DNA from: Bemisia tabaci
Lineage: Eukaryota; Arthropoda; Insecta; Hemiptera; Aleyrodidae
DNA length: 64,000 bases
Reading direction: 5' to 3'
Assembly (NCBI RefSeq): GCF_918797505.1
Contig: NC_092801.1
Location: forward strand, 14,012,001-14,076,000
Shown here: piece after piece, positions 47,601 to 55,808 of the stretch
Layout of the letters: each line of letters opens with the position of its first letter
How positions within the stretch are numbered: the stretch's first letter is position 1
The notes under the pieces: generated by a model
Seen by the model: the letters and a program-made list of their open reading frames with translations, nothing else
Told to the model about the DNA's origin: nothing
Database searches by the model: none
Position numbers and translations under genes: made by a program

Positions 47601-48699
47601 ATTGACGACTCTAGCTAATAAAAACAACTATGTTATCCACTATGTAATGTTGAAAGAAGCGCTCGGTCAAGGATTAAAACTCCTGCGCGTCAACCGGGCC
47701 ATCAAATTCCGTCAGGCTCCTTTCTTGGCACCCTTCATCGAGCTAAACGCCCGGTTGAGACGGGACGCTACGAATCCGTTCCACCAAACGCTCCTGAAAC
47801 TGTGCAGCAACGCTTGCTACGGAAAATTTATCGAGAACCCGTTGAAGCGAAAGAATATTAAATTAGGCACAAACAGCAGACAGATATTGAAAGCCATCTC
47901 ACGGGTCGATTTCATAGATCGCACGATTTTCGCAGAAGAATTGGTAGCAATCCATTTACGGAGAACAGAGGTCGTCATAGACAGACCAATGATTGTTGGT
48001 TTTTCAATCTTAGATCTGAGTAAAGTACACATGTATCAATTCCACTATAATCACATGCTTAAGAAGTACAATCCCGACCAAGTTCAACTTCTCTATATGG
48101 ATACGGACTCGTTCATTTACGAGTTGACTACACCGAACGTCTACGATGATATGATGTCAGATCTACACTTGTACGACACCTCCAACTTCCCAGAAGGTCA
48201 TCAATGTCGCAGCGCGACAAACCGTAAAGTAATGGGTAGTTTTAAGGATGAAACGGGTGGAATACCCATTGCTGAGTTTGTCGCGCTGCGACCCAAGATG
48301 TATGCGTATCGTTTTAGCGACGGGGAAACAGAGAAAAGGGCAAAAGGGATATCAACACCAGTGGTAAGATCGCTAAACTTTGCCAATTTTCTCACAGTAT
48401 TAAAAGATCCTGAATCGAGAATGACCGCCTCGATGCGCAGGATCGGGGCGCGGAAACATCAACTATACTCCTTCGAAACTACAAAAAGAACCCTCTCTGG
48501 CTTAGACGATAAACGTTGTATTTTAGAAGACGGTGTTAGCACTGTTCCTTGGGGTCATCGTGACAACAAAGATCCTTGCATGGTGGATGAAAGTTGCGGA
48601 GCCGAGACCGAGTTGAGAAAAATCCTCGCTGTTAAACAACCTCGTATAAATAGTATAGATAATTCTGGAGAACCGTCAGTTAAGAAACCTCGAATTTGA
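44647..48699 (+). pseudogene. POLB: Protein-primed family B DNA polymerase with N-terminal zinc fingers (two frameshifts)
   Basis: The replicase of the element. The first open part (44647-45594, 315 codons) holds four finger-like units: C14/C17, C53/C56, C95/C98/H108/H114 and C133/C136/H146/H152. It is followed by the usual Polinton N-terminal region. A stretch continuing this region sits in the +1 frame from about 45572 to about 45650. The main frame then resumes to 48699. The second frame has no ATG at its start (its first possible codon is TTG at 45610), so one gene broken by two compensating frameshifts is far likelier than two genes. Numbering from 45610: exonuclease D183/E185, D337 and Y480/D484; cysteine pairs C276/C279 and C313/C316 around an RDHDH motif; palm D581 (DVTALYA), K730/N734/Y737-G738, D831-T-D833-S, K896-x-Y898. 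All catalytic motifs are intact. Assembly error and true decay are both possible. Confidence 0.92.
44679..44912 (+). repeat. 117 bp in-frame duplication in the zinc-finger array
   Basis: Two nearly identical 117 bp units (39 codons) starting at 44679 and 44796, each encoding a CDICDEFY finger and a KKEEGINDET linker. In both units the last histidine position of the finger is Q (GAEQI), whereas units 3 and 4 keep H. Confidence 0.9.
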
Positions 48700-48730
48700 A
48701 AATAGGAAAAGTGTAACTAACGAACGAACA

Positions 48731-49315
48731 ATGATGGCTTGTCTCGATGTACAAGGTTTTTGGAGCCAAGGAAATTTCATCGTTAAAGAGTTTGGTCTTG
48801 TGGACATGAAGTGTACTCAAACTGAACTCTATTTATTCAAACCTCCGTTCCCGAGCAGCATGTTGAGCGCTAAAGACGTTGTGACAAACAACTGGTTAAC
48901 ACGCAATTATCATCACTTGGAATGGGAAAGCGGGTTTCTCGAGTACGATGAATTCACTTCAAAAATGAATAGCATCGGGAACCGCTACGATGTACTTTAT
49001 GTTAAAGGTGAACAAAAACGAAATTTCATCAGTAGTTTCGTGCCGGACAAATGTATCGTTGTAAATTTGGACACTAAAGATTGTCCGTCCTTGCGACTAT
49101 TGGCTCGTTGGTCGACAGCATATACGTGTCCTTTAGTACATCCATTCTGCGCAATGTCGAACGCATTCCGATTGTGTATGTGGATGTCGGCATCTTATTA
49201 TCGTGATTATTTCACAGATGAAATCATGCAATGGCAGGAGAAGATTATAGTGGCAGACGAACAAAGGAATCACCCCGATAATAATAAAGGAGTAGTAGAT
49301 GAAAAGTCAAATTGA
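48731..49315 (+). CDS. Conserved Polinton protein of unknown function
   Basis: 194 residues starting MMACLDVQGFWSQGNFIVKE at 48731, 31 bp after the polymerase stop (a second ATG at 48734). The N-terminal pattern (DVQGF...FIVKEFGLVD) and the middle part (YVKGEQKRNFI; VVNLDTKDCPSLRLL; VHPFCAMSNAFRLCMWM) are what I remember of an uncharacterised family common in insect Polintons and related repeats. The beginning resembles an RNase H/DEDD exonuclease strand, but the expected DxE is DVQ, so activity is doubtful. Its place behind the polymerase suggests a replication role. That is inference. Confidence 0.75.
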   Translation: MMACLDVQGFWSQGNFIVKEFGLVDMKCTQTELYLFKPPFPSSMLSAKDVVTNNWLTRNYHHLEWESGFLEYDEFTSKMNSIGNRYDVLYVKGEQKRNFISSFVPDKCIVVNLDTKDCPSLRLLARWSTAYTCPLVHPFCAMSNAFRLCMWMSASYYRDYFTDEIMQWQEKIIVADEQRNHPDNNKGVVDEKSN

Positions 49316-49339
49316 ACTAACCGAAATATTCCGGACGAA

Positions 49340-49555
49340 AAGTGAAATCATCCGTGCTTAATATAGCAGACAAATTGTCGAATCAACCCGAGTTAATACA
49401 TATATAAGTAGCACACGAAAAGTGGAATCATTCGCAGACGAATTATCGAAGCGAAATATAGCAGTCGAAAATGAATCATCCGTGCTTAATATAGCAAACA
49501 ACTTGTTTCACTCGAAATATTTAGCGCACGAAAATTGGAATCATTTGTACCTTGA
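49340..49555 (+). repeat. Degenerate short repeats upstream of and into the next gene
   Basis: About four loose units of the type 'g(a/g)aatcatccgtgcttaat' + 'atagca(g/a)acaa' at about 49342, 49422, 49471 and 49536. The near-identical pair at 49347 and 49476 is clear. A TATA-like 'tatataag' lies at 49401-49408. Confidence 0.65.
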
Positions 49556-49568
49556 AAGAACTGACGAC

Positions 49569-49859
49569 ATGGAAGTTTTCAACAATTCAATCTTGATCGT
49601 CAACGCTAAAGAGCTGACTGTAAGCGCCCGCTACAAGATGAACAAACTCATCAAAATACCAACCAAGTACGGGATCACCGTTGCCGCCGATATCATCTTC
49701 GAGAATCATCATCGTCTCCTCTTCCTACCTTCGCACATTACGAACCGTTTGACGGACGATGCAATTCAGGATATCAACGCTGGATCCTTCGATCTCATCT
49801 ACGAAGGCCCGATCGGAAGAACATATAAATTCACACTCGTTCCAAACGTTGCAGCTTGA
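49569..49859 (+). CDS. Small conserved Polinton protein of unknown function
   Basis: I place the start at the first in-frame ATG (49569, MEVFNNSILIVNAKELTVSA; 96 residues). The frame is open further upstream to a stop at 49359, but only through non-ATG codons and the repeat region. Features are a basic, beta-rich body (RYKMNKLIKIPTKYGITVAA) and a tail ITNRLTDDAIQDINAGSFDL...YEGPIGRTYKF. The pattern is familiar from insect Polintons and compact enough for an OB-fold-like nucleic-acid-binding protein. The function is unproven. A poly(A) signal cluster follows at 49917. Confidence 0.65.
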   Translation: MEVFNNSILIVNAKELTVSARYKMNKLIKIPTKYGITVAADIIFENHHRLLFLPSHITNRLTDDAIQDINAGSFDLIYEGPIGRTYKFTLVPNVAA

Positions 49860-49904
49860 TTTATATTGTATGTCATGTTTGTATTCTTTGTAAATGATGT
49901 AATG

Positions 49905-49990
49905 TTTGAAAAAAAAAATAAAATAAAATAAAATAAAAAAAAAATGAAAAAAATAAACATGTTATTTTTTTTTTTTAATTTTTGCTTAAG
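49905..49990. terminator. Shared polyadenylation region between convergent genes
   Basis: 'aataaa' occurs repeatedly on the plus strand (49917-49955). T-rich sequence follows at 49964-49985 for the minus-strand capsid gene. The gap of about 130 bp between the convergent stops is almost pure A/T. Confidence 0.7.
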
Positions 49991-49991
49991 A

Positions 49992-51215
49992 TCAATCCAA
50001 TTGCCTCACGGTTCCGTGCAGTAGTTCGTACGAATACTTCACAGGTGTGATCAGAATCACCTGGGCTGTGGTGTTGGCCGGGAAATTCTCTTTTACCACA
50101 ACGGTCAACGTGATATCCACCGGAGCTGTTTTTAGATCTTCACCTTGAACGCATTTGATGACAAAAATCGCGCGATCTTTGAAATTTCCAAACAACATAG
50201 CTGGCTCGCAGAGTTTCTCACCTTTCCAGTAGTCTCTCATAAAATCGGTGTAGTTCAGATAGGCGTGATTATAATCCATAGTCGAGAAATCGTAGATCGT
50301 ATCAACTTGAGGAAACCGACGCTCACCGATTTGAACGCTGACCGAGCGCACATTTACATTGTCGAAAAGAGAGGAATCCTTCAGGTGATTGTCCCGTCGA
50401 TCCGTTTGAAATACCAACACCACGAATTTGGGCTTGTGCCTGCTGGTGGTTCTTACGCTCCATTTGAACGTCTTGGTCGGAAAAATCCCAGGGATGTCGT
50501 GCGATTCCCAATTCATGTATCCGAAACTCATCTTATCGTTCTTCTTCATCTTGAGCAAGATTTGTTTTTCCAGTTCCAACGTGAATTTGACGACGGGAAT
50601 CTCCCAATAGATTTCGATTATTTTAAATTTAATGGTGTAACCGTCCGCGGTCGCCGCGTCGGTGATATAATATGCATTCTTATCCGTACCACTGCGCACT
50701 AGGATCAACTCTTGCGAGCATCTGACTAGAACGTCTTTGAAATGTACTGCGAATCCGCTGAGTGAAGACAACGGAACGACGGCGCACTGAGTTTCATCCA
50801 ACGTTGTCATATCCCATTCGGCCCATGAAGAAGAGATGTCACAAAACCCGGCAGATGCGAGTCCCGCGGTTTCCGCTCTAGTGTATGTGAGATAATTTTT
50901 CACGGTCGATGTCACTCCGACACACTGCATGCTATCGATTTCCGTCCCGTTCACTTTGTACTGCATACGGTCGAACAAGTGCAGGGGATAATTGTTAGCC
51001 CACTTGACTTTAGGTTTCGCAGCATCTGCGGCGGCTCCAGGATTTTTCTCGAGTTTCACTTCTAAACGCATGAAGATCCTCGAATCTTGAGGCACGGTGA
51101 TCAGACCGTGGGTATCGGGGGTGAACCGGATCGAATCGTTGTTTCCACGCCGTTCGTCGACCGGACCGAAACGGATGTATTCGTATTCGATGATCTCTTG
51201 TCGCCAAGCTTCCAT
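49992..51215 (-). CDS. MCP: Major capsid protein (double jelly-roll type)
   Basis: 407 residues from an ATG at 51215. Length, beta-rich composition and position beside the minor capsid, protease and ATPase genes match Polinton hexon-like major capsid proteins. The recognisable stretch is in the second half: KPKFVVLVFQTDRRDN (about 273-288), SSLFDNVNVRSVSVQIGERR, DYNHAYLNYTDFMRDYW, then CEPAMLFGNFKDRAIFVIKC. The frame is fully open. Upstream on the minus strand a 'catataatagtatt' box lies at about 51347-51334, some 120 bp before the ATG. I rely on remembered family patterns; a structure prediction would settle it. Confidence 0.85.
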   Translation of the reverse strand: MEAWRQEIIEYEYIRFGPVDERRGNNDSIRFTPDTHGLITVPQDSRIFMRLEVKLEKNPGAAADAAKPKVKWANNYPLHLFDRMQYKVNGTEIDSMQCVGVTSTVKNYLTYTRAETAGLASAGFCDISSSWAEWDMTTLDETQCAVVPLSSLSGFAVHFKDVLVRCSQELILVRSGTDKNAYYITDAATADGYTIKFKIIEIYWEIPVVKFTLELEKQILLKMKKNDKMSFGYMNWESHDIPGIFPTKTFKWSVRTTSRHKPKFVVLVFQTDRRDNHLKDSSLFDNVNVRSVSVQIGERRFPQVDTIYDFSTMDYNHAYLNYTDFMRDYWKGEKLCEPAMLFGNFKDRAIFVIKCVQGEDLKTAPVDITLTVVVKENFPANTTAQVILITPVKYSYELLHGTVRQLD

Positions 51216-51388
51216 CTTGTTCTTATTTCGGATTTTTCACCACGAATCCGAGTTGTGTGAGAGCCCTCTTGGAATATTCGCTTAAAGTTTTCCTCTGCTG
51301 CTGCTGCTGTTGACAACTAGTCCGTGGATTATCAATACTATTATATGCGAGAGAATTTAGGAACGTATCGTTGTTCTGGATCCTTCGT

Positions 51389-52102
51389 TTACCCATAAGT
51401 TACCGGTCTCACGTGCAGTCGCACTGTCACTTCTTCACCACCGAAATTGATCGCTCTTCCTTGTTGGTCTACTATATTAACGAGCAAACGTTGGATCTTA
51501 TCACCCAAGACGGGGTAGTAATGAATCGTCGACGGTTGCTCTACCATTTTGAATCCTGGTTCGATATCGGGAGCAAACGCATAAATGTGATGTCCGCGCA
51601 CCCCGTTCACGTATCCACCGTCGGCGATGCTGCATTCGATGCATATCATGTTTACGGGCGAGATGTTGACGCGATAGTCAGCTTCGTGCCATTCGTCCGG
51701 TGCCAGGAGACGCTTTCCGAATCCGAGCACCTTACGTAAAGTGCCGGGTCTGCGGAAATCGATCCAGTACTTGGATTTGATGCTTACTTTAAGCGTAGCG
51801 TTGTTCGCTTTGAGTTTGATAGCTTCCGCTCCGCCAAGATCTCCCTGCAAGTATTCTTGTATACCCTCGATCTCGTAGGCTCCGATCGGGAACGAAATTG
51901 CCGAGTAATTCTCTGCAGGGCTCTCGGAGTAGAAAAGCAGTCTGTTCGTTATGTCGATGTTCGGGATGGAATAATAAGTTACAAAACCCGTCAGACCGAT
52001 CTCGCAAGGTCCGAACAACTCGAGAGGTCTAGGCAGTGCAAACTCGAGAACGTTGCTCCTCCCCGTCAACATGAACGTGTGACATCTTTTCTGAGTTTCC
52101 AT
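51389..52102 (-). CDS. mCP: Minor capsid (penton-like) protein
   Basis: 237 residues, ATG at 52102. It has the pattern of Polinton penton proteins, which form the single jelly-roll pentamers at virion vertices: EIGLTGFVTYYSIPNI (about 34-49), a middle strand region with WIDFRRPGTLRKVLGFG (about 112-128), YRVNISPVNMICIECSI (about 143-159), GGYVNGVRGHHIYAFAP and a C-terminal NIVDQQGRAINFGGEEVTVR. No lesions. The TATA-like 'ggaatatatagtat' (minus strand, 52131-52118) lies about 17-30 bp upstream, inside the end of the protease gene. Confidence 0.88.
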   Translation of the reverse strand: METQKRCHTFMLTGRSNVLEFALPRPLELFGPCEIGLTGFVTYYSIPNIDITNRLLFYSESPAENYSAISFPIGAYEIEGIQEYLQGDLGGAEAIKLKANNATLKVSIKSKYWIDFRRPGTLRKVLGFGKRLLAPDEWHEADYRVNISPVNMICIECSIADGGYVNGVRGHHIYAFAPDIEPGFKMVEQPSTIHYYPVLGDKIQRLLVNIVDQQGRAINFGGEEVTVRLHVRPVTYG

Positions 52103-52120
52103 ATTCGGGTTTCGAAAATA

Positions 52121-52492
52121 CTATATATTCCTGGTTTGTACGAGCCATTCTAAACATCGTTTCCCGCAGACGCTCGAGTTGAAATTTTGTTCGCTATCAC
52201 AATTGTATCCTATTGTCGTCGTTGAGCTACCGCGTGAGCGTAAAATGTATCGCGTAATTTCAACGGGTGGTGGTAAATCACCGAAGCTGTCGTAGTACAA
52301 TGCATTGCCGCTCTTTGAAATCCGGTATGCTGTCCAATGTGTACCGACTCCATCGCTTCGGTCCAGATTGATGATACCGCACTCGGGACGTTTGGGTTTC
52401 TTGGTCGCCAATTCATCGATCATGAACACACCGCGGAAATGCGGGATTTGTAATTGTTCTGTCGCAGCGATTCTCAACTCAACATCCGTCAT
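52121..52492 (-). CDS. PRO: Adenain-like cysteine protease
   Basis: 123 residues, ATG at 52492. It is the maturation protease of Polintons, of the adenovirus proteinase family (C5). The full catalytic set is visible: H52 in GTHWTAY, D68 in YYDSFG, Q102 in SEQNF and C109 in SVCGKRCLEWL. Spacing and length fit the compact Polinton form. It presumably cleaves capsid-associated precursors. It lies between the penton gene (18 bp apart) and the PLA2 gene (23 bp apart), all on the minus strand. It has no clear TATA-like box of its own, so co-transcription with the PLA2 gene is possible. Confidence 0.93.
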   Translation of the reverse strand: MTDVELRIAATEQLQIPHFRGVFMIDELATKKPKRPECGIINLDRSDGVGTHWTAYRISKSGNALYYDSFGDLPPPVEITRYILRSRGSSTTTIGYNCDSEQNFNSSVCGKRCLEWLVQTRNI

Positions 52493-52515
52493 CGCTCGGC
52501 GCGGTAGCTCACGGA

Positions 52516-53253
52516 TCAGTTTAAATTCTTTCGGTAAGGTCTCAAGTAAAGTCCGTATCCTTTACGGTACGGTCGCAAGTACAATCCTTCACCGAGGTGT
52601 ACGTTCTTCTTCAAAGATCCGTCGATGACCGTCTTGATCATTTTCGCCACCGGTGTGATTGTTCGCGCGGCTAGACCGATACTCGTCAGGAGATTCTTGA
52701 CTCCGGCACCCGTCTTCGGGATAGCCAAGATTCGCTCCGCCGGTTTCTTCTTCGACGCTCCGGCACCCATCTTTGGGAGAGCCAAAATTCGTTCGATCGA
52801 CCGCTCCACCGGTTTCGTCTTCTTCTTCGACGCTCTCTTCTTCTTCTTGGCTTTCGGTTTTTTCGCTGCCACCGTCTTGTTTAGACCCATTCCGAGTTTG
52901 GCTTTGAGTTTCATAGCGTTCGTTACAGCGTATGCTGCCGCTCTTTCACCCAACGATGAGTCGGACGCTTTCACACGTTCCCAAGCTCTGTCGGCAAGTA
53001 TGAGATCGGCTTTGTTCCTCTCGGTGGTGTCTTTGGTCTTACTGTAAGCGATGTCGTGGGACTTGCAAGCTTCGTCTAGCGGATTTATACCCGGATCTCC
53101 GCGTTTCAATCGTTCTGCGAGGCGAGTGCCCGGTCCGCAGTACCTGTAGTCGCCCGGTAAGTGTAGTTCGAACGGTAGTGAATTTATCAACGAGTTTAAC
53201 AGTCCACGTCCTCGATTGGTTTTGCTGCAAGTTGATGTTCTTCTCGTTGACAT
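52516..53253 (-). CDS. Phospholipase A2-domain virion protein
   Basis: 245 residues, ATG at 53253. Residues about 32-70 match the parvovirus VP1-type phospholipase A2: the Ca-binding loop YCGPGT (38-43), then DEACKSHDIAY with catalytic H66-D67. A very basic lysine-rich region (about 128-147) follows, then two repeats of ILA(L/I)PK(M/T)GAG and a C-terminal duplicated GLYLRPYRK. The PLA2 part would breach endosomal membrane during entry, and the basic part resembles DNA-binding core proteins. All PLA2 landmarks are present. 'ccgtataaatagtatgg' (minus strand, 53285-53269) is about 20-30 bp upstream. Confidence 0.9.
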   Translation of the reverse strand: MSTRRTSTCSKTNRGRGLLNSLINSLPFELHLPGDYRYCGPGTRLAERLKRGDPGINPLDEACKSHDIAYSKTKDTTERNKADLILADRAWERVKASDSSLGERAAAYAVTNAMKLKAKLGMGLNKTVAAKKPKAKKKKRASKKKTKPVERSIERILALPKMGAGASKKKPAERILAIPKTGAGVKNLLTSIGLAARTITPVAKMIKTVIDGSLKKNVHLGEGLYLRPYRKGYGLYLRPYRKNLN

Positions 53254-53331
53254 ACTCTGACGAAAATTTCCATACTATTTATACGGAGAAGTAAAGAAAA
53301 TAACTGTCCGATAAAATAGGGAACGAATACG

Positions 53332-54036
53332 ATGCGACTCGTCAAGCAAAGAAAGTCACTGCGAGTCCGGAACCTCGACAAACGGAAGAAGCAAAATGAA
53401 AACCGACGACAACGACGACGACACAGTGAACTGTTACCGAACAGTATCCGTTGCATTGTCGTTGGACCGTCCAACTGCGGTAAAACAAACGTGATGTTTT
53501 GCTTGCTACAACATCCGAACGGATTGAAGTTCCGAAACGTGTACTTGTACTCCAAGACACCGTTCCAACCCAAGTACGAAGAACTGCGTCAGATATTCGA
53601 CGGAATCGACGGTCTCGGATACAACGTCTATTCGGACACGGCCGAGATTGTTCCACCAAACGATGCCGCATCAGACTCGGTCTTCATTTTCGATGATGTC
53701 GCTTGTGACAAACAAAATGCGATGCGGGAATATTTCAGTATGGGAAGACACAGCTCGGTCGACAGTTTCTACTTGTGTCAAACTTATTCTCGCATACCGA
53801 AACAATTGATTCGCGATAACGCTAACCTGCTCGTAGTTTTCAAACAGGACAATACAAACTTGCGACACATCTACGACGATCACGTCAACACAGATTTCAC
53901 GTTCGAAGATTTCAGACACATCTGCTCGGTGTGCTGGCAGGACAAGTACGGGTTTTTAGTCATCGATAAAGATAGTAATAAGAACGAGGGAAGGTACCGG
54001 AAAGGTTTCGATACTTTTATTGAACAAGATGGATAA
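53332..54036 (+). CDS. ATP: FtsK/HerA-type (A32-like) genome-packaging ATPase
   Basis: 234 residues, ATG at 53332. Walker A is GPSNCGKT (45-52), Walker B is VFIFDD (117-122), and a polar sensor-like CQTYSRIPKQLIRDNANLL follows. A basic stretch (KRKKQNENRRQRRRH) precedes the core. This is the family of vaccinia A32 and Polinton packaging motors that pump DNA into capsids. Upstream lies 'gataaaataggg' (53310), a weak TATA-like box. It diverges from the PLA2 gene with a 78 bp intergenic region. Its stop overlaps the next gene's ATG (54029) by 8 bp. Confidence 0.95.
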   Translation: MRLVKQRKSLRVRNLDKRKKQNENRRQRRRHSELLPNSIRCIVVGPSNCGKTNVMFCLLQHPNGLKFRNVYLYSKTPFQPKYEELRQIFDGIDGLGYNVYSDTAEIVPPNDAASDSVFIFDDVACDKQNAMREYFSMGRHSSVDSFYLCQTYSRIPKQLIRDNANLLVVFKQDNTNLRHIYDDHVNTDFTFEDFRHICSVCWQDKYGFLVIDKDSNKNEGRYRKGFDTFIEQDG

Positions 54037-54619
54037 CTTTTCGTTGTCGACGATCGCTCAGAAATACGGTAGTATCGATAAAATCCGTCAAGATATCAAA
54101 CGGAAGTTAAATACCATTCGCACCGGAGAGGCGGACGCTCAGGTGACGTTGAAGAAAGTTTTCAAACCGTTGACAGATCCGCTCGCAGCGTTGCAGAAAA
54201 CTGTCTCGTGGTCGTCGTCAACTCCCGCACTTGTCGCTGCTCCTCAGGAAAAGAAAACCAAGTTCCAACCTTCAAAATCGGAAACGAAAGATGGAACAAC
54301 GTTTGTTGATAGTTTATTTGCTTCGTTCGGATCACCGAAAAATATAAACAACGATGATGATGATGATGACGATTCAAAGGAGGATGATGATGATGATGAT
54401 GATGACGATGATGAATCGTTTCAAGATGCAACGGGTAAAGAACAAACAACGAGTCGCACTGAAGACGACGACGTCGATTCTCGAAACACAATCACTGCCC
54501 CGCACGTTCTACTTGGACGATCTGGAGAAACAACCGAAACAATCCGATACCACGTATGGTGTGCGGAAAGCGATCAACGGAAACTATCTTATCGGAAACC
54601 GAACCATAAGTTAAAATAG
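54029..54619 (+). pseudogene. Acidic Polinton protein, frameshifted in an Asp repeat
   Basis: The ATG at 54029 lies inside the ATPase gene end (the longer frame begins at TTG). The start (MDNFSLSTIAQKYGSIDKIR, VFKPLTDPL) fits a protein found after the ATPase in insect Polintons. A (GAT)n run at about 54352-54413 encodes an Asp tract. Downstream, the familiar C-terminal pattern (LDDLEKQPKQ, YGVRKAINGNYLIGN) sits in a different frame (phase of 54354) and ends at about 54614. Slippage in or near the repeat has probably shifted the frame, and the tail looks short compared with what I remember. It may be a minor virion protein. The function is unknown. Confidence 0.65.
54352..54415 (+). repeat. 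(GAT)n trinucleotide repeat coding poly-Asp
   Basis: Two runs, 'gatgatgatgatgatgac' (with slight variation) and a longer 'gatgatgatgatgatgat' run, separated by 'gattcaaagga'. They are prone to slippage and are probably tied to the frameshift in this gene. Confidence 0.85.
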
Positions 54620-54674
54620 TAGCAACGAAACAGCATTTGAATCGAGAGAGCGGACGACGTCGACGGTAATTATC

Positions 54675-55619
54675 ATGTCGGGAGAGAAACGTGGGATCGT
54701 CGAGGAGCTACATAAACCTGCACGACGAAACTATCCGCGTCGTAAAGTACGGATTCTCGGATTGTTCGATTTGTGGCAAGCCGATCTCGTCGAGATGCAA
54801 CCGTACGCCTCGGTCAACAAAGGATACAGATATCTCCTCACCGTCATCGACGCGTGCTCGAAAAAGGCGTGGGCCGAACCGCTCAAATCGAAAACGGCCG
54901 CGGATGTTACTTATGCTCTGCAACGCGTTCTCAAAGCAGCCGGAAAGTCACCGAAACATTTACAAGTCGATATGGGCTCGGAATTCTACAACTCCAAATG
55001 TCAGGCATTGATGAAGCGTCACCAGATCAATATGTACAGCTCGTTCTCGACAACCAAAGCCTCCATTGTGGAGCGATTCAACCGAACGCTCAAAACGAAA
55101 ATGTGGAAAGACTTCAGCGCGCAAGGATCTTACAAGTGGGTAGATCTATTACCGAAACTCATCCGTGAATATAACGGGAGCGTTCATCGCACAATCGGGA
55201 TGAAACCAATCGATGTCACCGAAAAGGATGTACCGATGATCCTGGAAAAGCTTCGTGGGCCGCCGCTGAGTAAAATTGAAAAGAAACGTCTGGCCAGACG
55301 AAAACTGAATGTTGGTGATCACGTCCGGATCTCGAGACTCAAAGCTATGTTCGAGAAAGGATACACACCGAATTGGAGCACGGAAATTTTCAAGATTGTC
55401 AGCGTCAATCCCACCGTTCCGATCACGTACGATCTGAAAGACGCACACGATACGATCATCAAAGGAAAATTCTACCGCGAAGAACTCCAACCCACCAACT
55501 ATAAAGATACGTTCTTGGTGGAGAAAATTCTGCGTCGCAAGAAAAACCAGGTCTTTGTCAAATGGTTGGGTCTGGACGCGAGTCACAATAGTTGGATCGA
55601 TAGTAAGGATTTCGTATAA
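54675..55619 (+). CDS. INT: Retroviral-type integrase with chromodomain
   Basis: 314 residues, ATG at 54675. The rve catalytic core has D37 (QADLVEM), D99 (QVDMGSEFYN) and E133 (IVERFNRTLK). An SH3-like C-terminal module (LNVGDHVRISR, about 222-) follows, and a terminal chromodomain-like segment (VEKILRRKKNQVFVKWLG, then SHNSWIDSKDFV). It would join the element's ends to chromosomal DNA with a 6 bp stagger, and the chromodomain may steer it to chromatin. The frame is intact. 'ttaaaatagtag' at about 54611 is a TATA-like box about 60 bp upstream. It is the rightmost gene. Confidence 0.95.
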   Translation: MSGEKRGIVEELHKPARRNYPRRKVRILGLFDLWQADLVEMQPYASVNKGYRYLLTVIDACSKKAWAEPLKSKTAADVTYALQRVLKAAGKSPKHLQVDMGSEFYNSKCQALMKRHQINMYSSFSTTKASIVERFNRTLKTKMWKDFSAQGSYKWVDLLPKLIREYNGSVHRTIGMKPIDVTEKDVPMILEKLRGPPLSKIEKKRLARRKLNVGDHVRISRLKAMFEKGYTPNWSTEIFKIVSVNPTVPITYDLKDAHDTIIKGKFYREELQPTNYKDTFLVEKILRRKKNQVFVKWLGLDASHNSWIDSKDFV

Positions 55620-55631
55620 ATAATAATAATA

Positions 55632-55808
55632 TGCAACGTGTTTGCGTTTTCTAAACGTGTTTGCGTTTTCTAAACGTGTTTGCGTTTTCTAAACGTGTTT
55701 GCGTTTTTTAAACGTGTTTGCGTTTTTTAAACGTGTTTGCGTTTCTTAAACGTGTTTGCGTTTTTTAAACGTGTTTGCGTTTTCGAAACGTGTTTGCGTT
55801 TTCTAAAC
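55632..55808. repeat. 19 bp tandem array, nine copies
   Basis: The unit 'aaacgtgtttgcgttttct' is repeated nine times with small T/C changes. It lies at the inner edge of the right terminal repeat. The left terminal repeat has only a degenerate fragment ('cgcgtttagaaaacgcacta' + 'aaaacgtg'), so the array expanded or shrank on one side. Confidence 0.9.

Noticed and set aside
45610..48699. Treating the polymerase core as a separate gene starting at 45610
   Set aside because: The first codon is TTG, and the expected N-terminal sequence continues upstream in another frame. One broken gene explains the data better.
49422..49568. GTG start for the small conserved Polinton protein
   Set aside because: Eukaryotic translation normally uses ATG. 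The first in-frame ATG is 49569, and the upstream part is made of short degenerate repeats.
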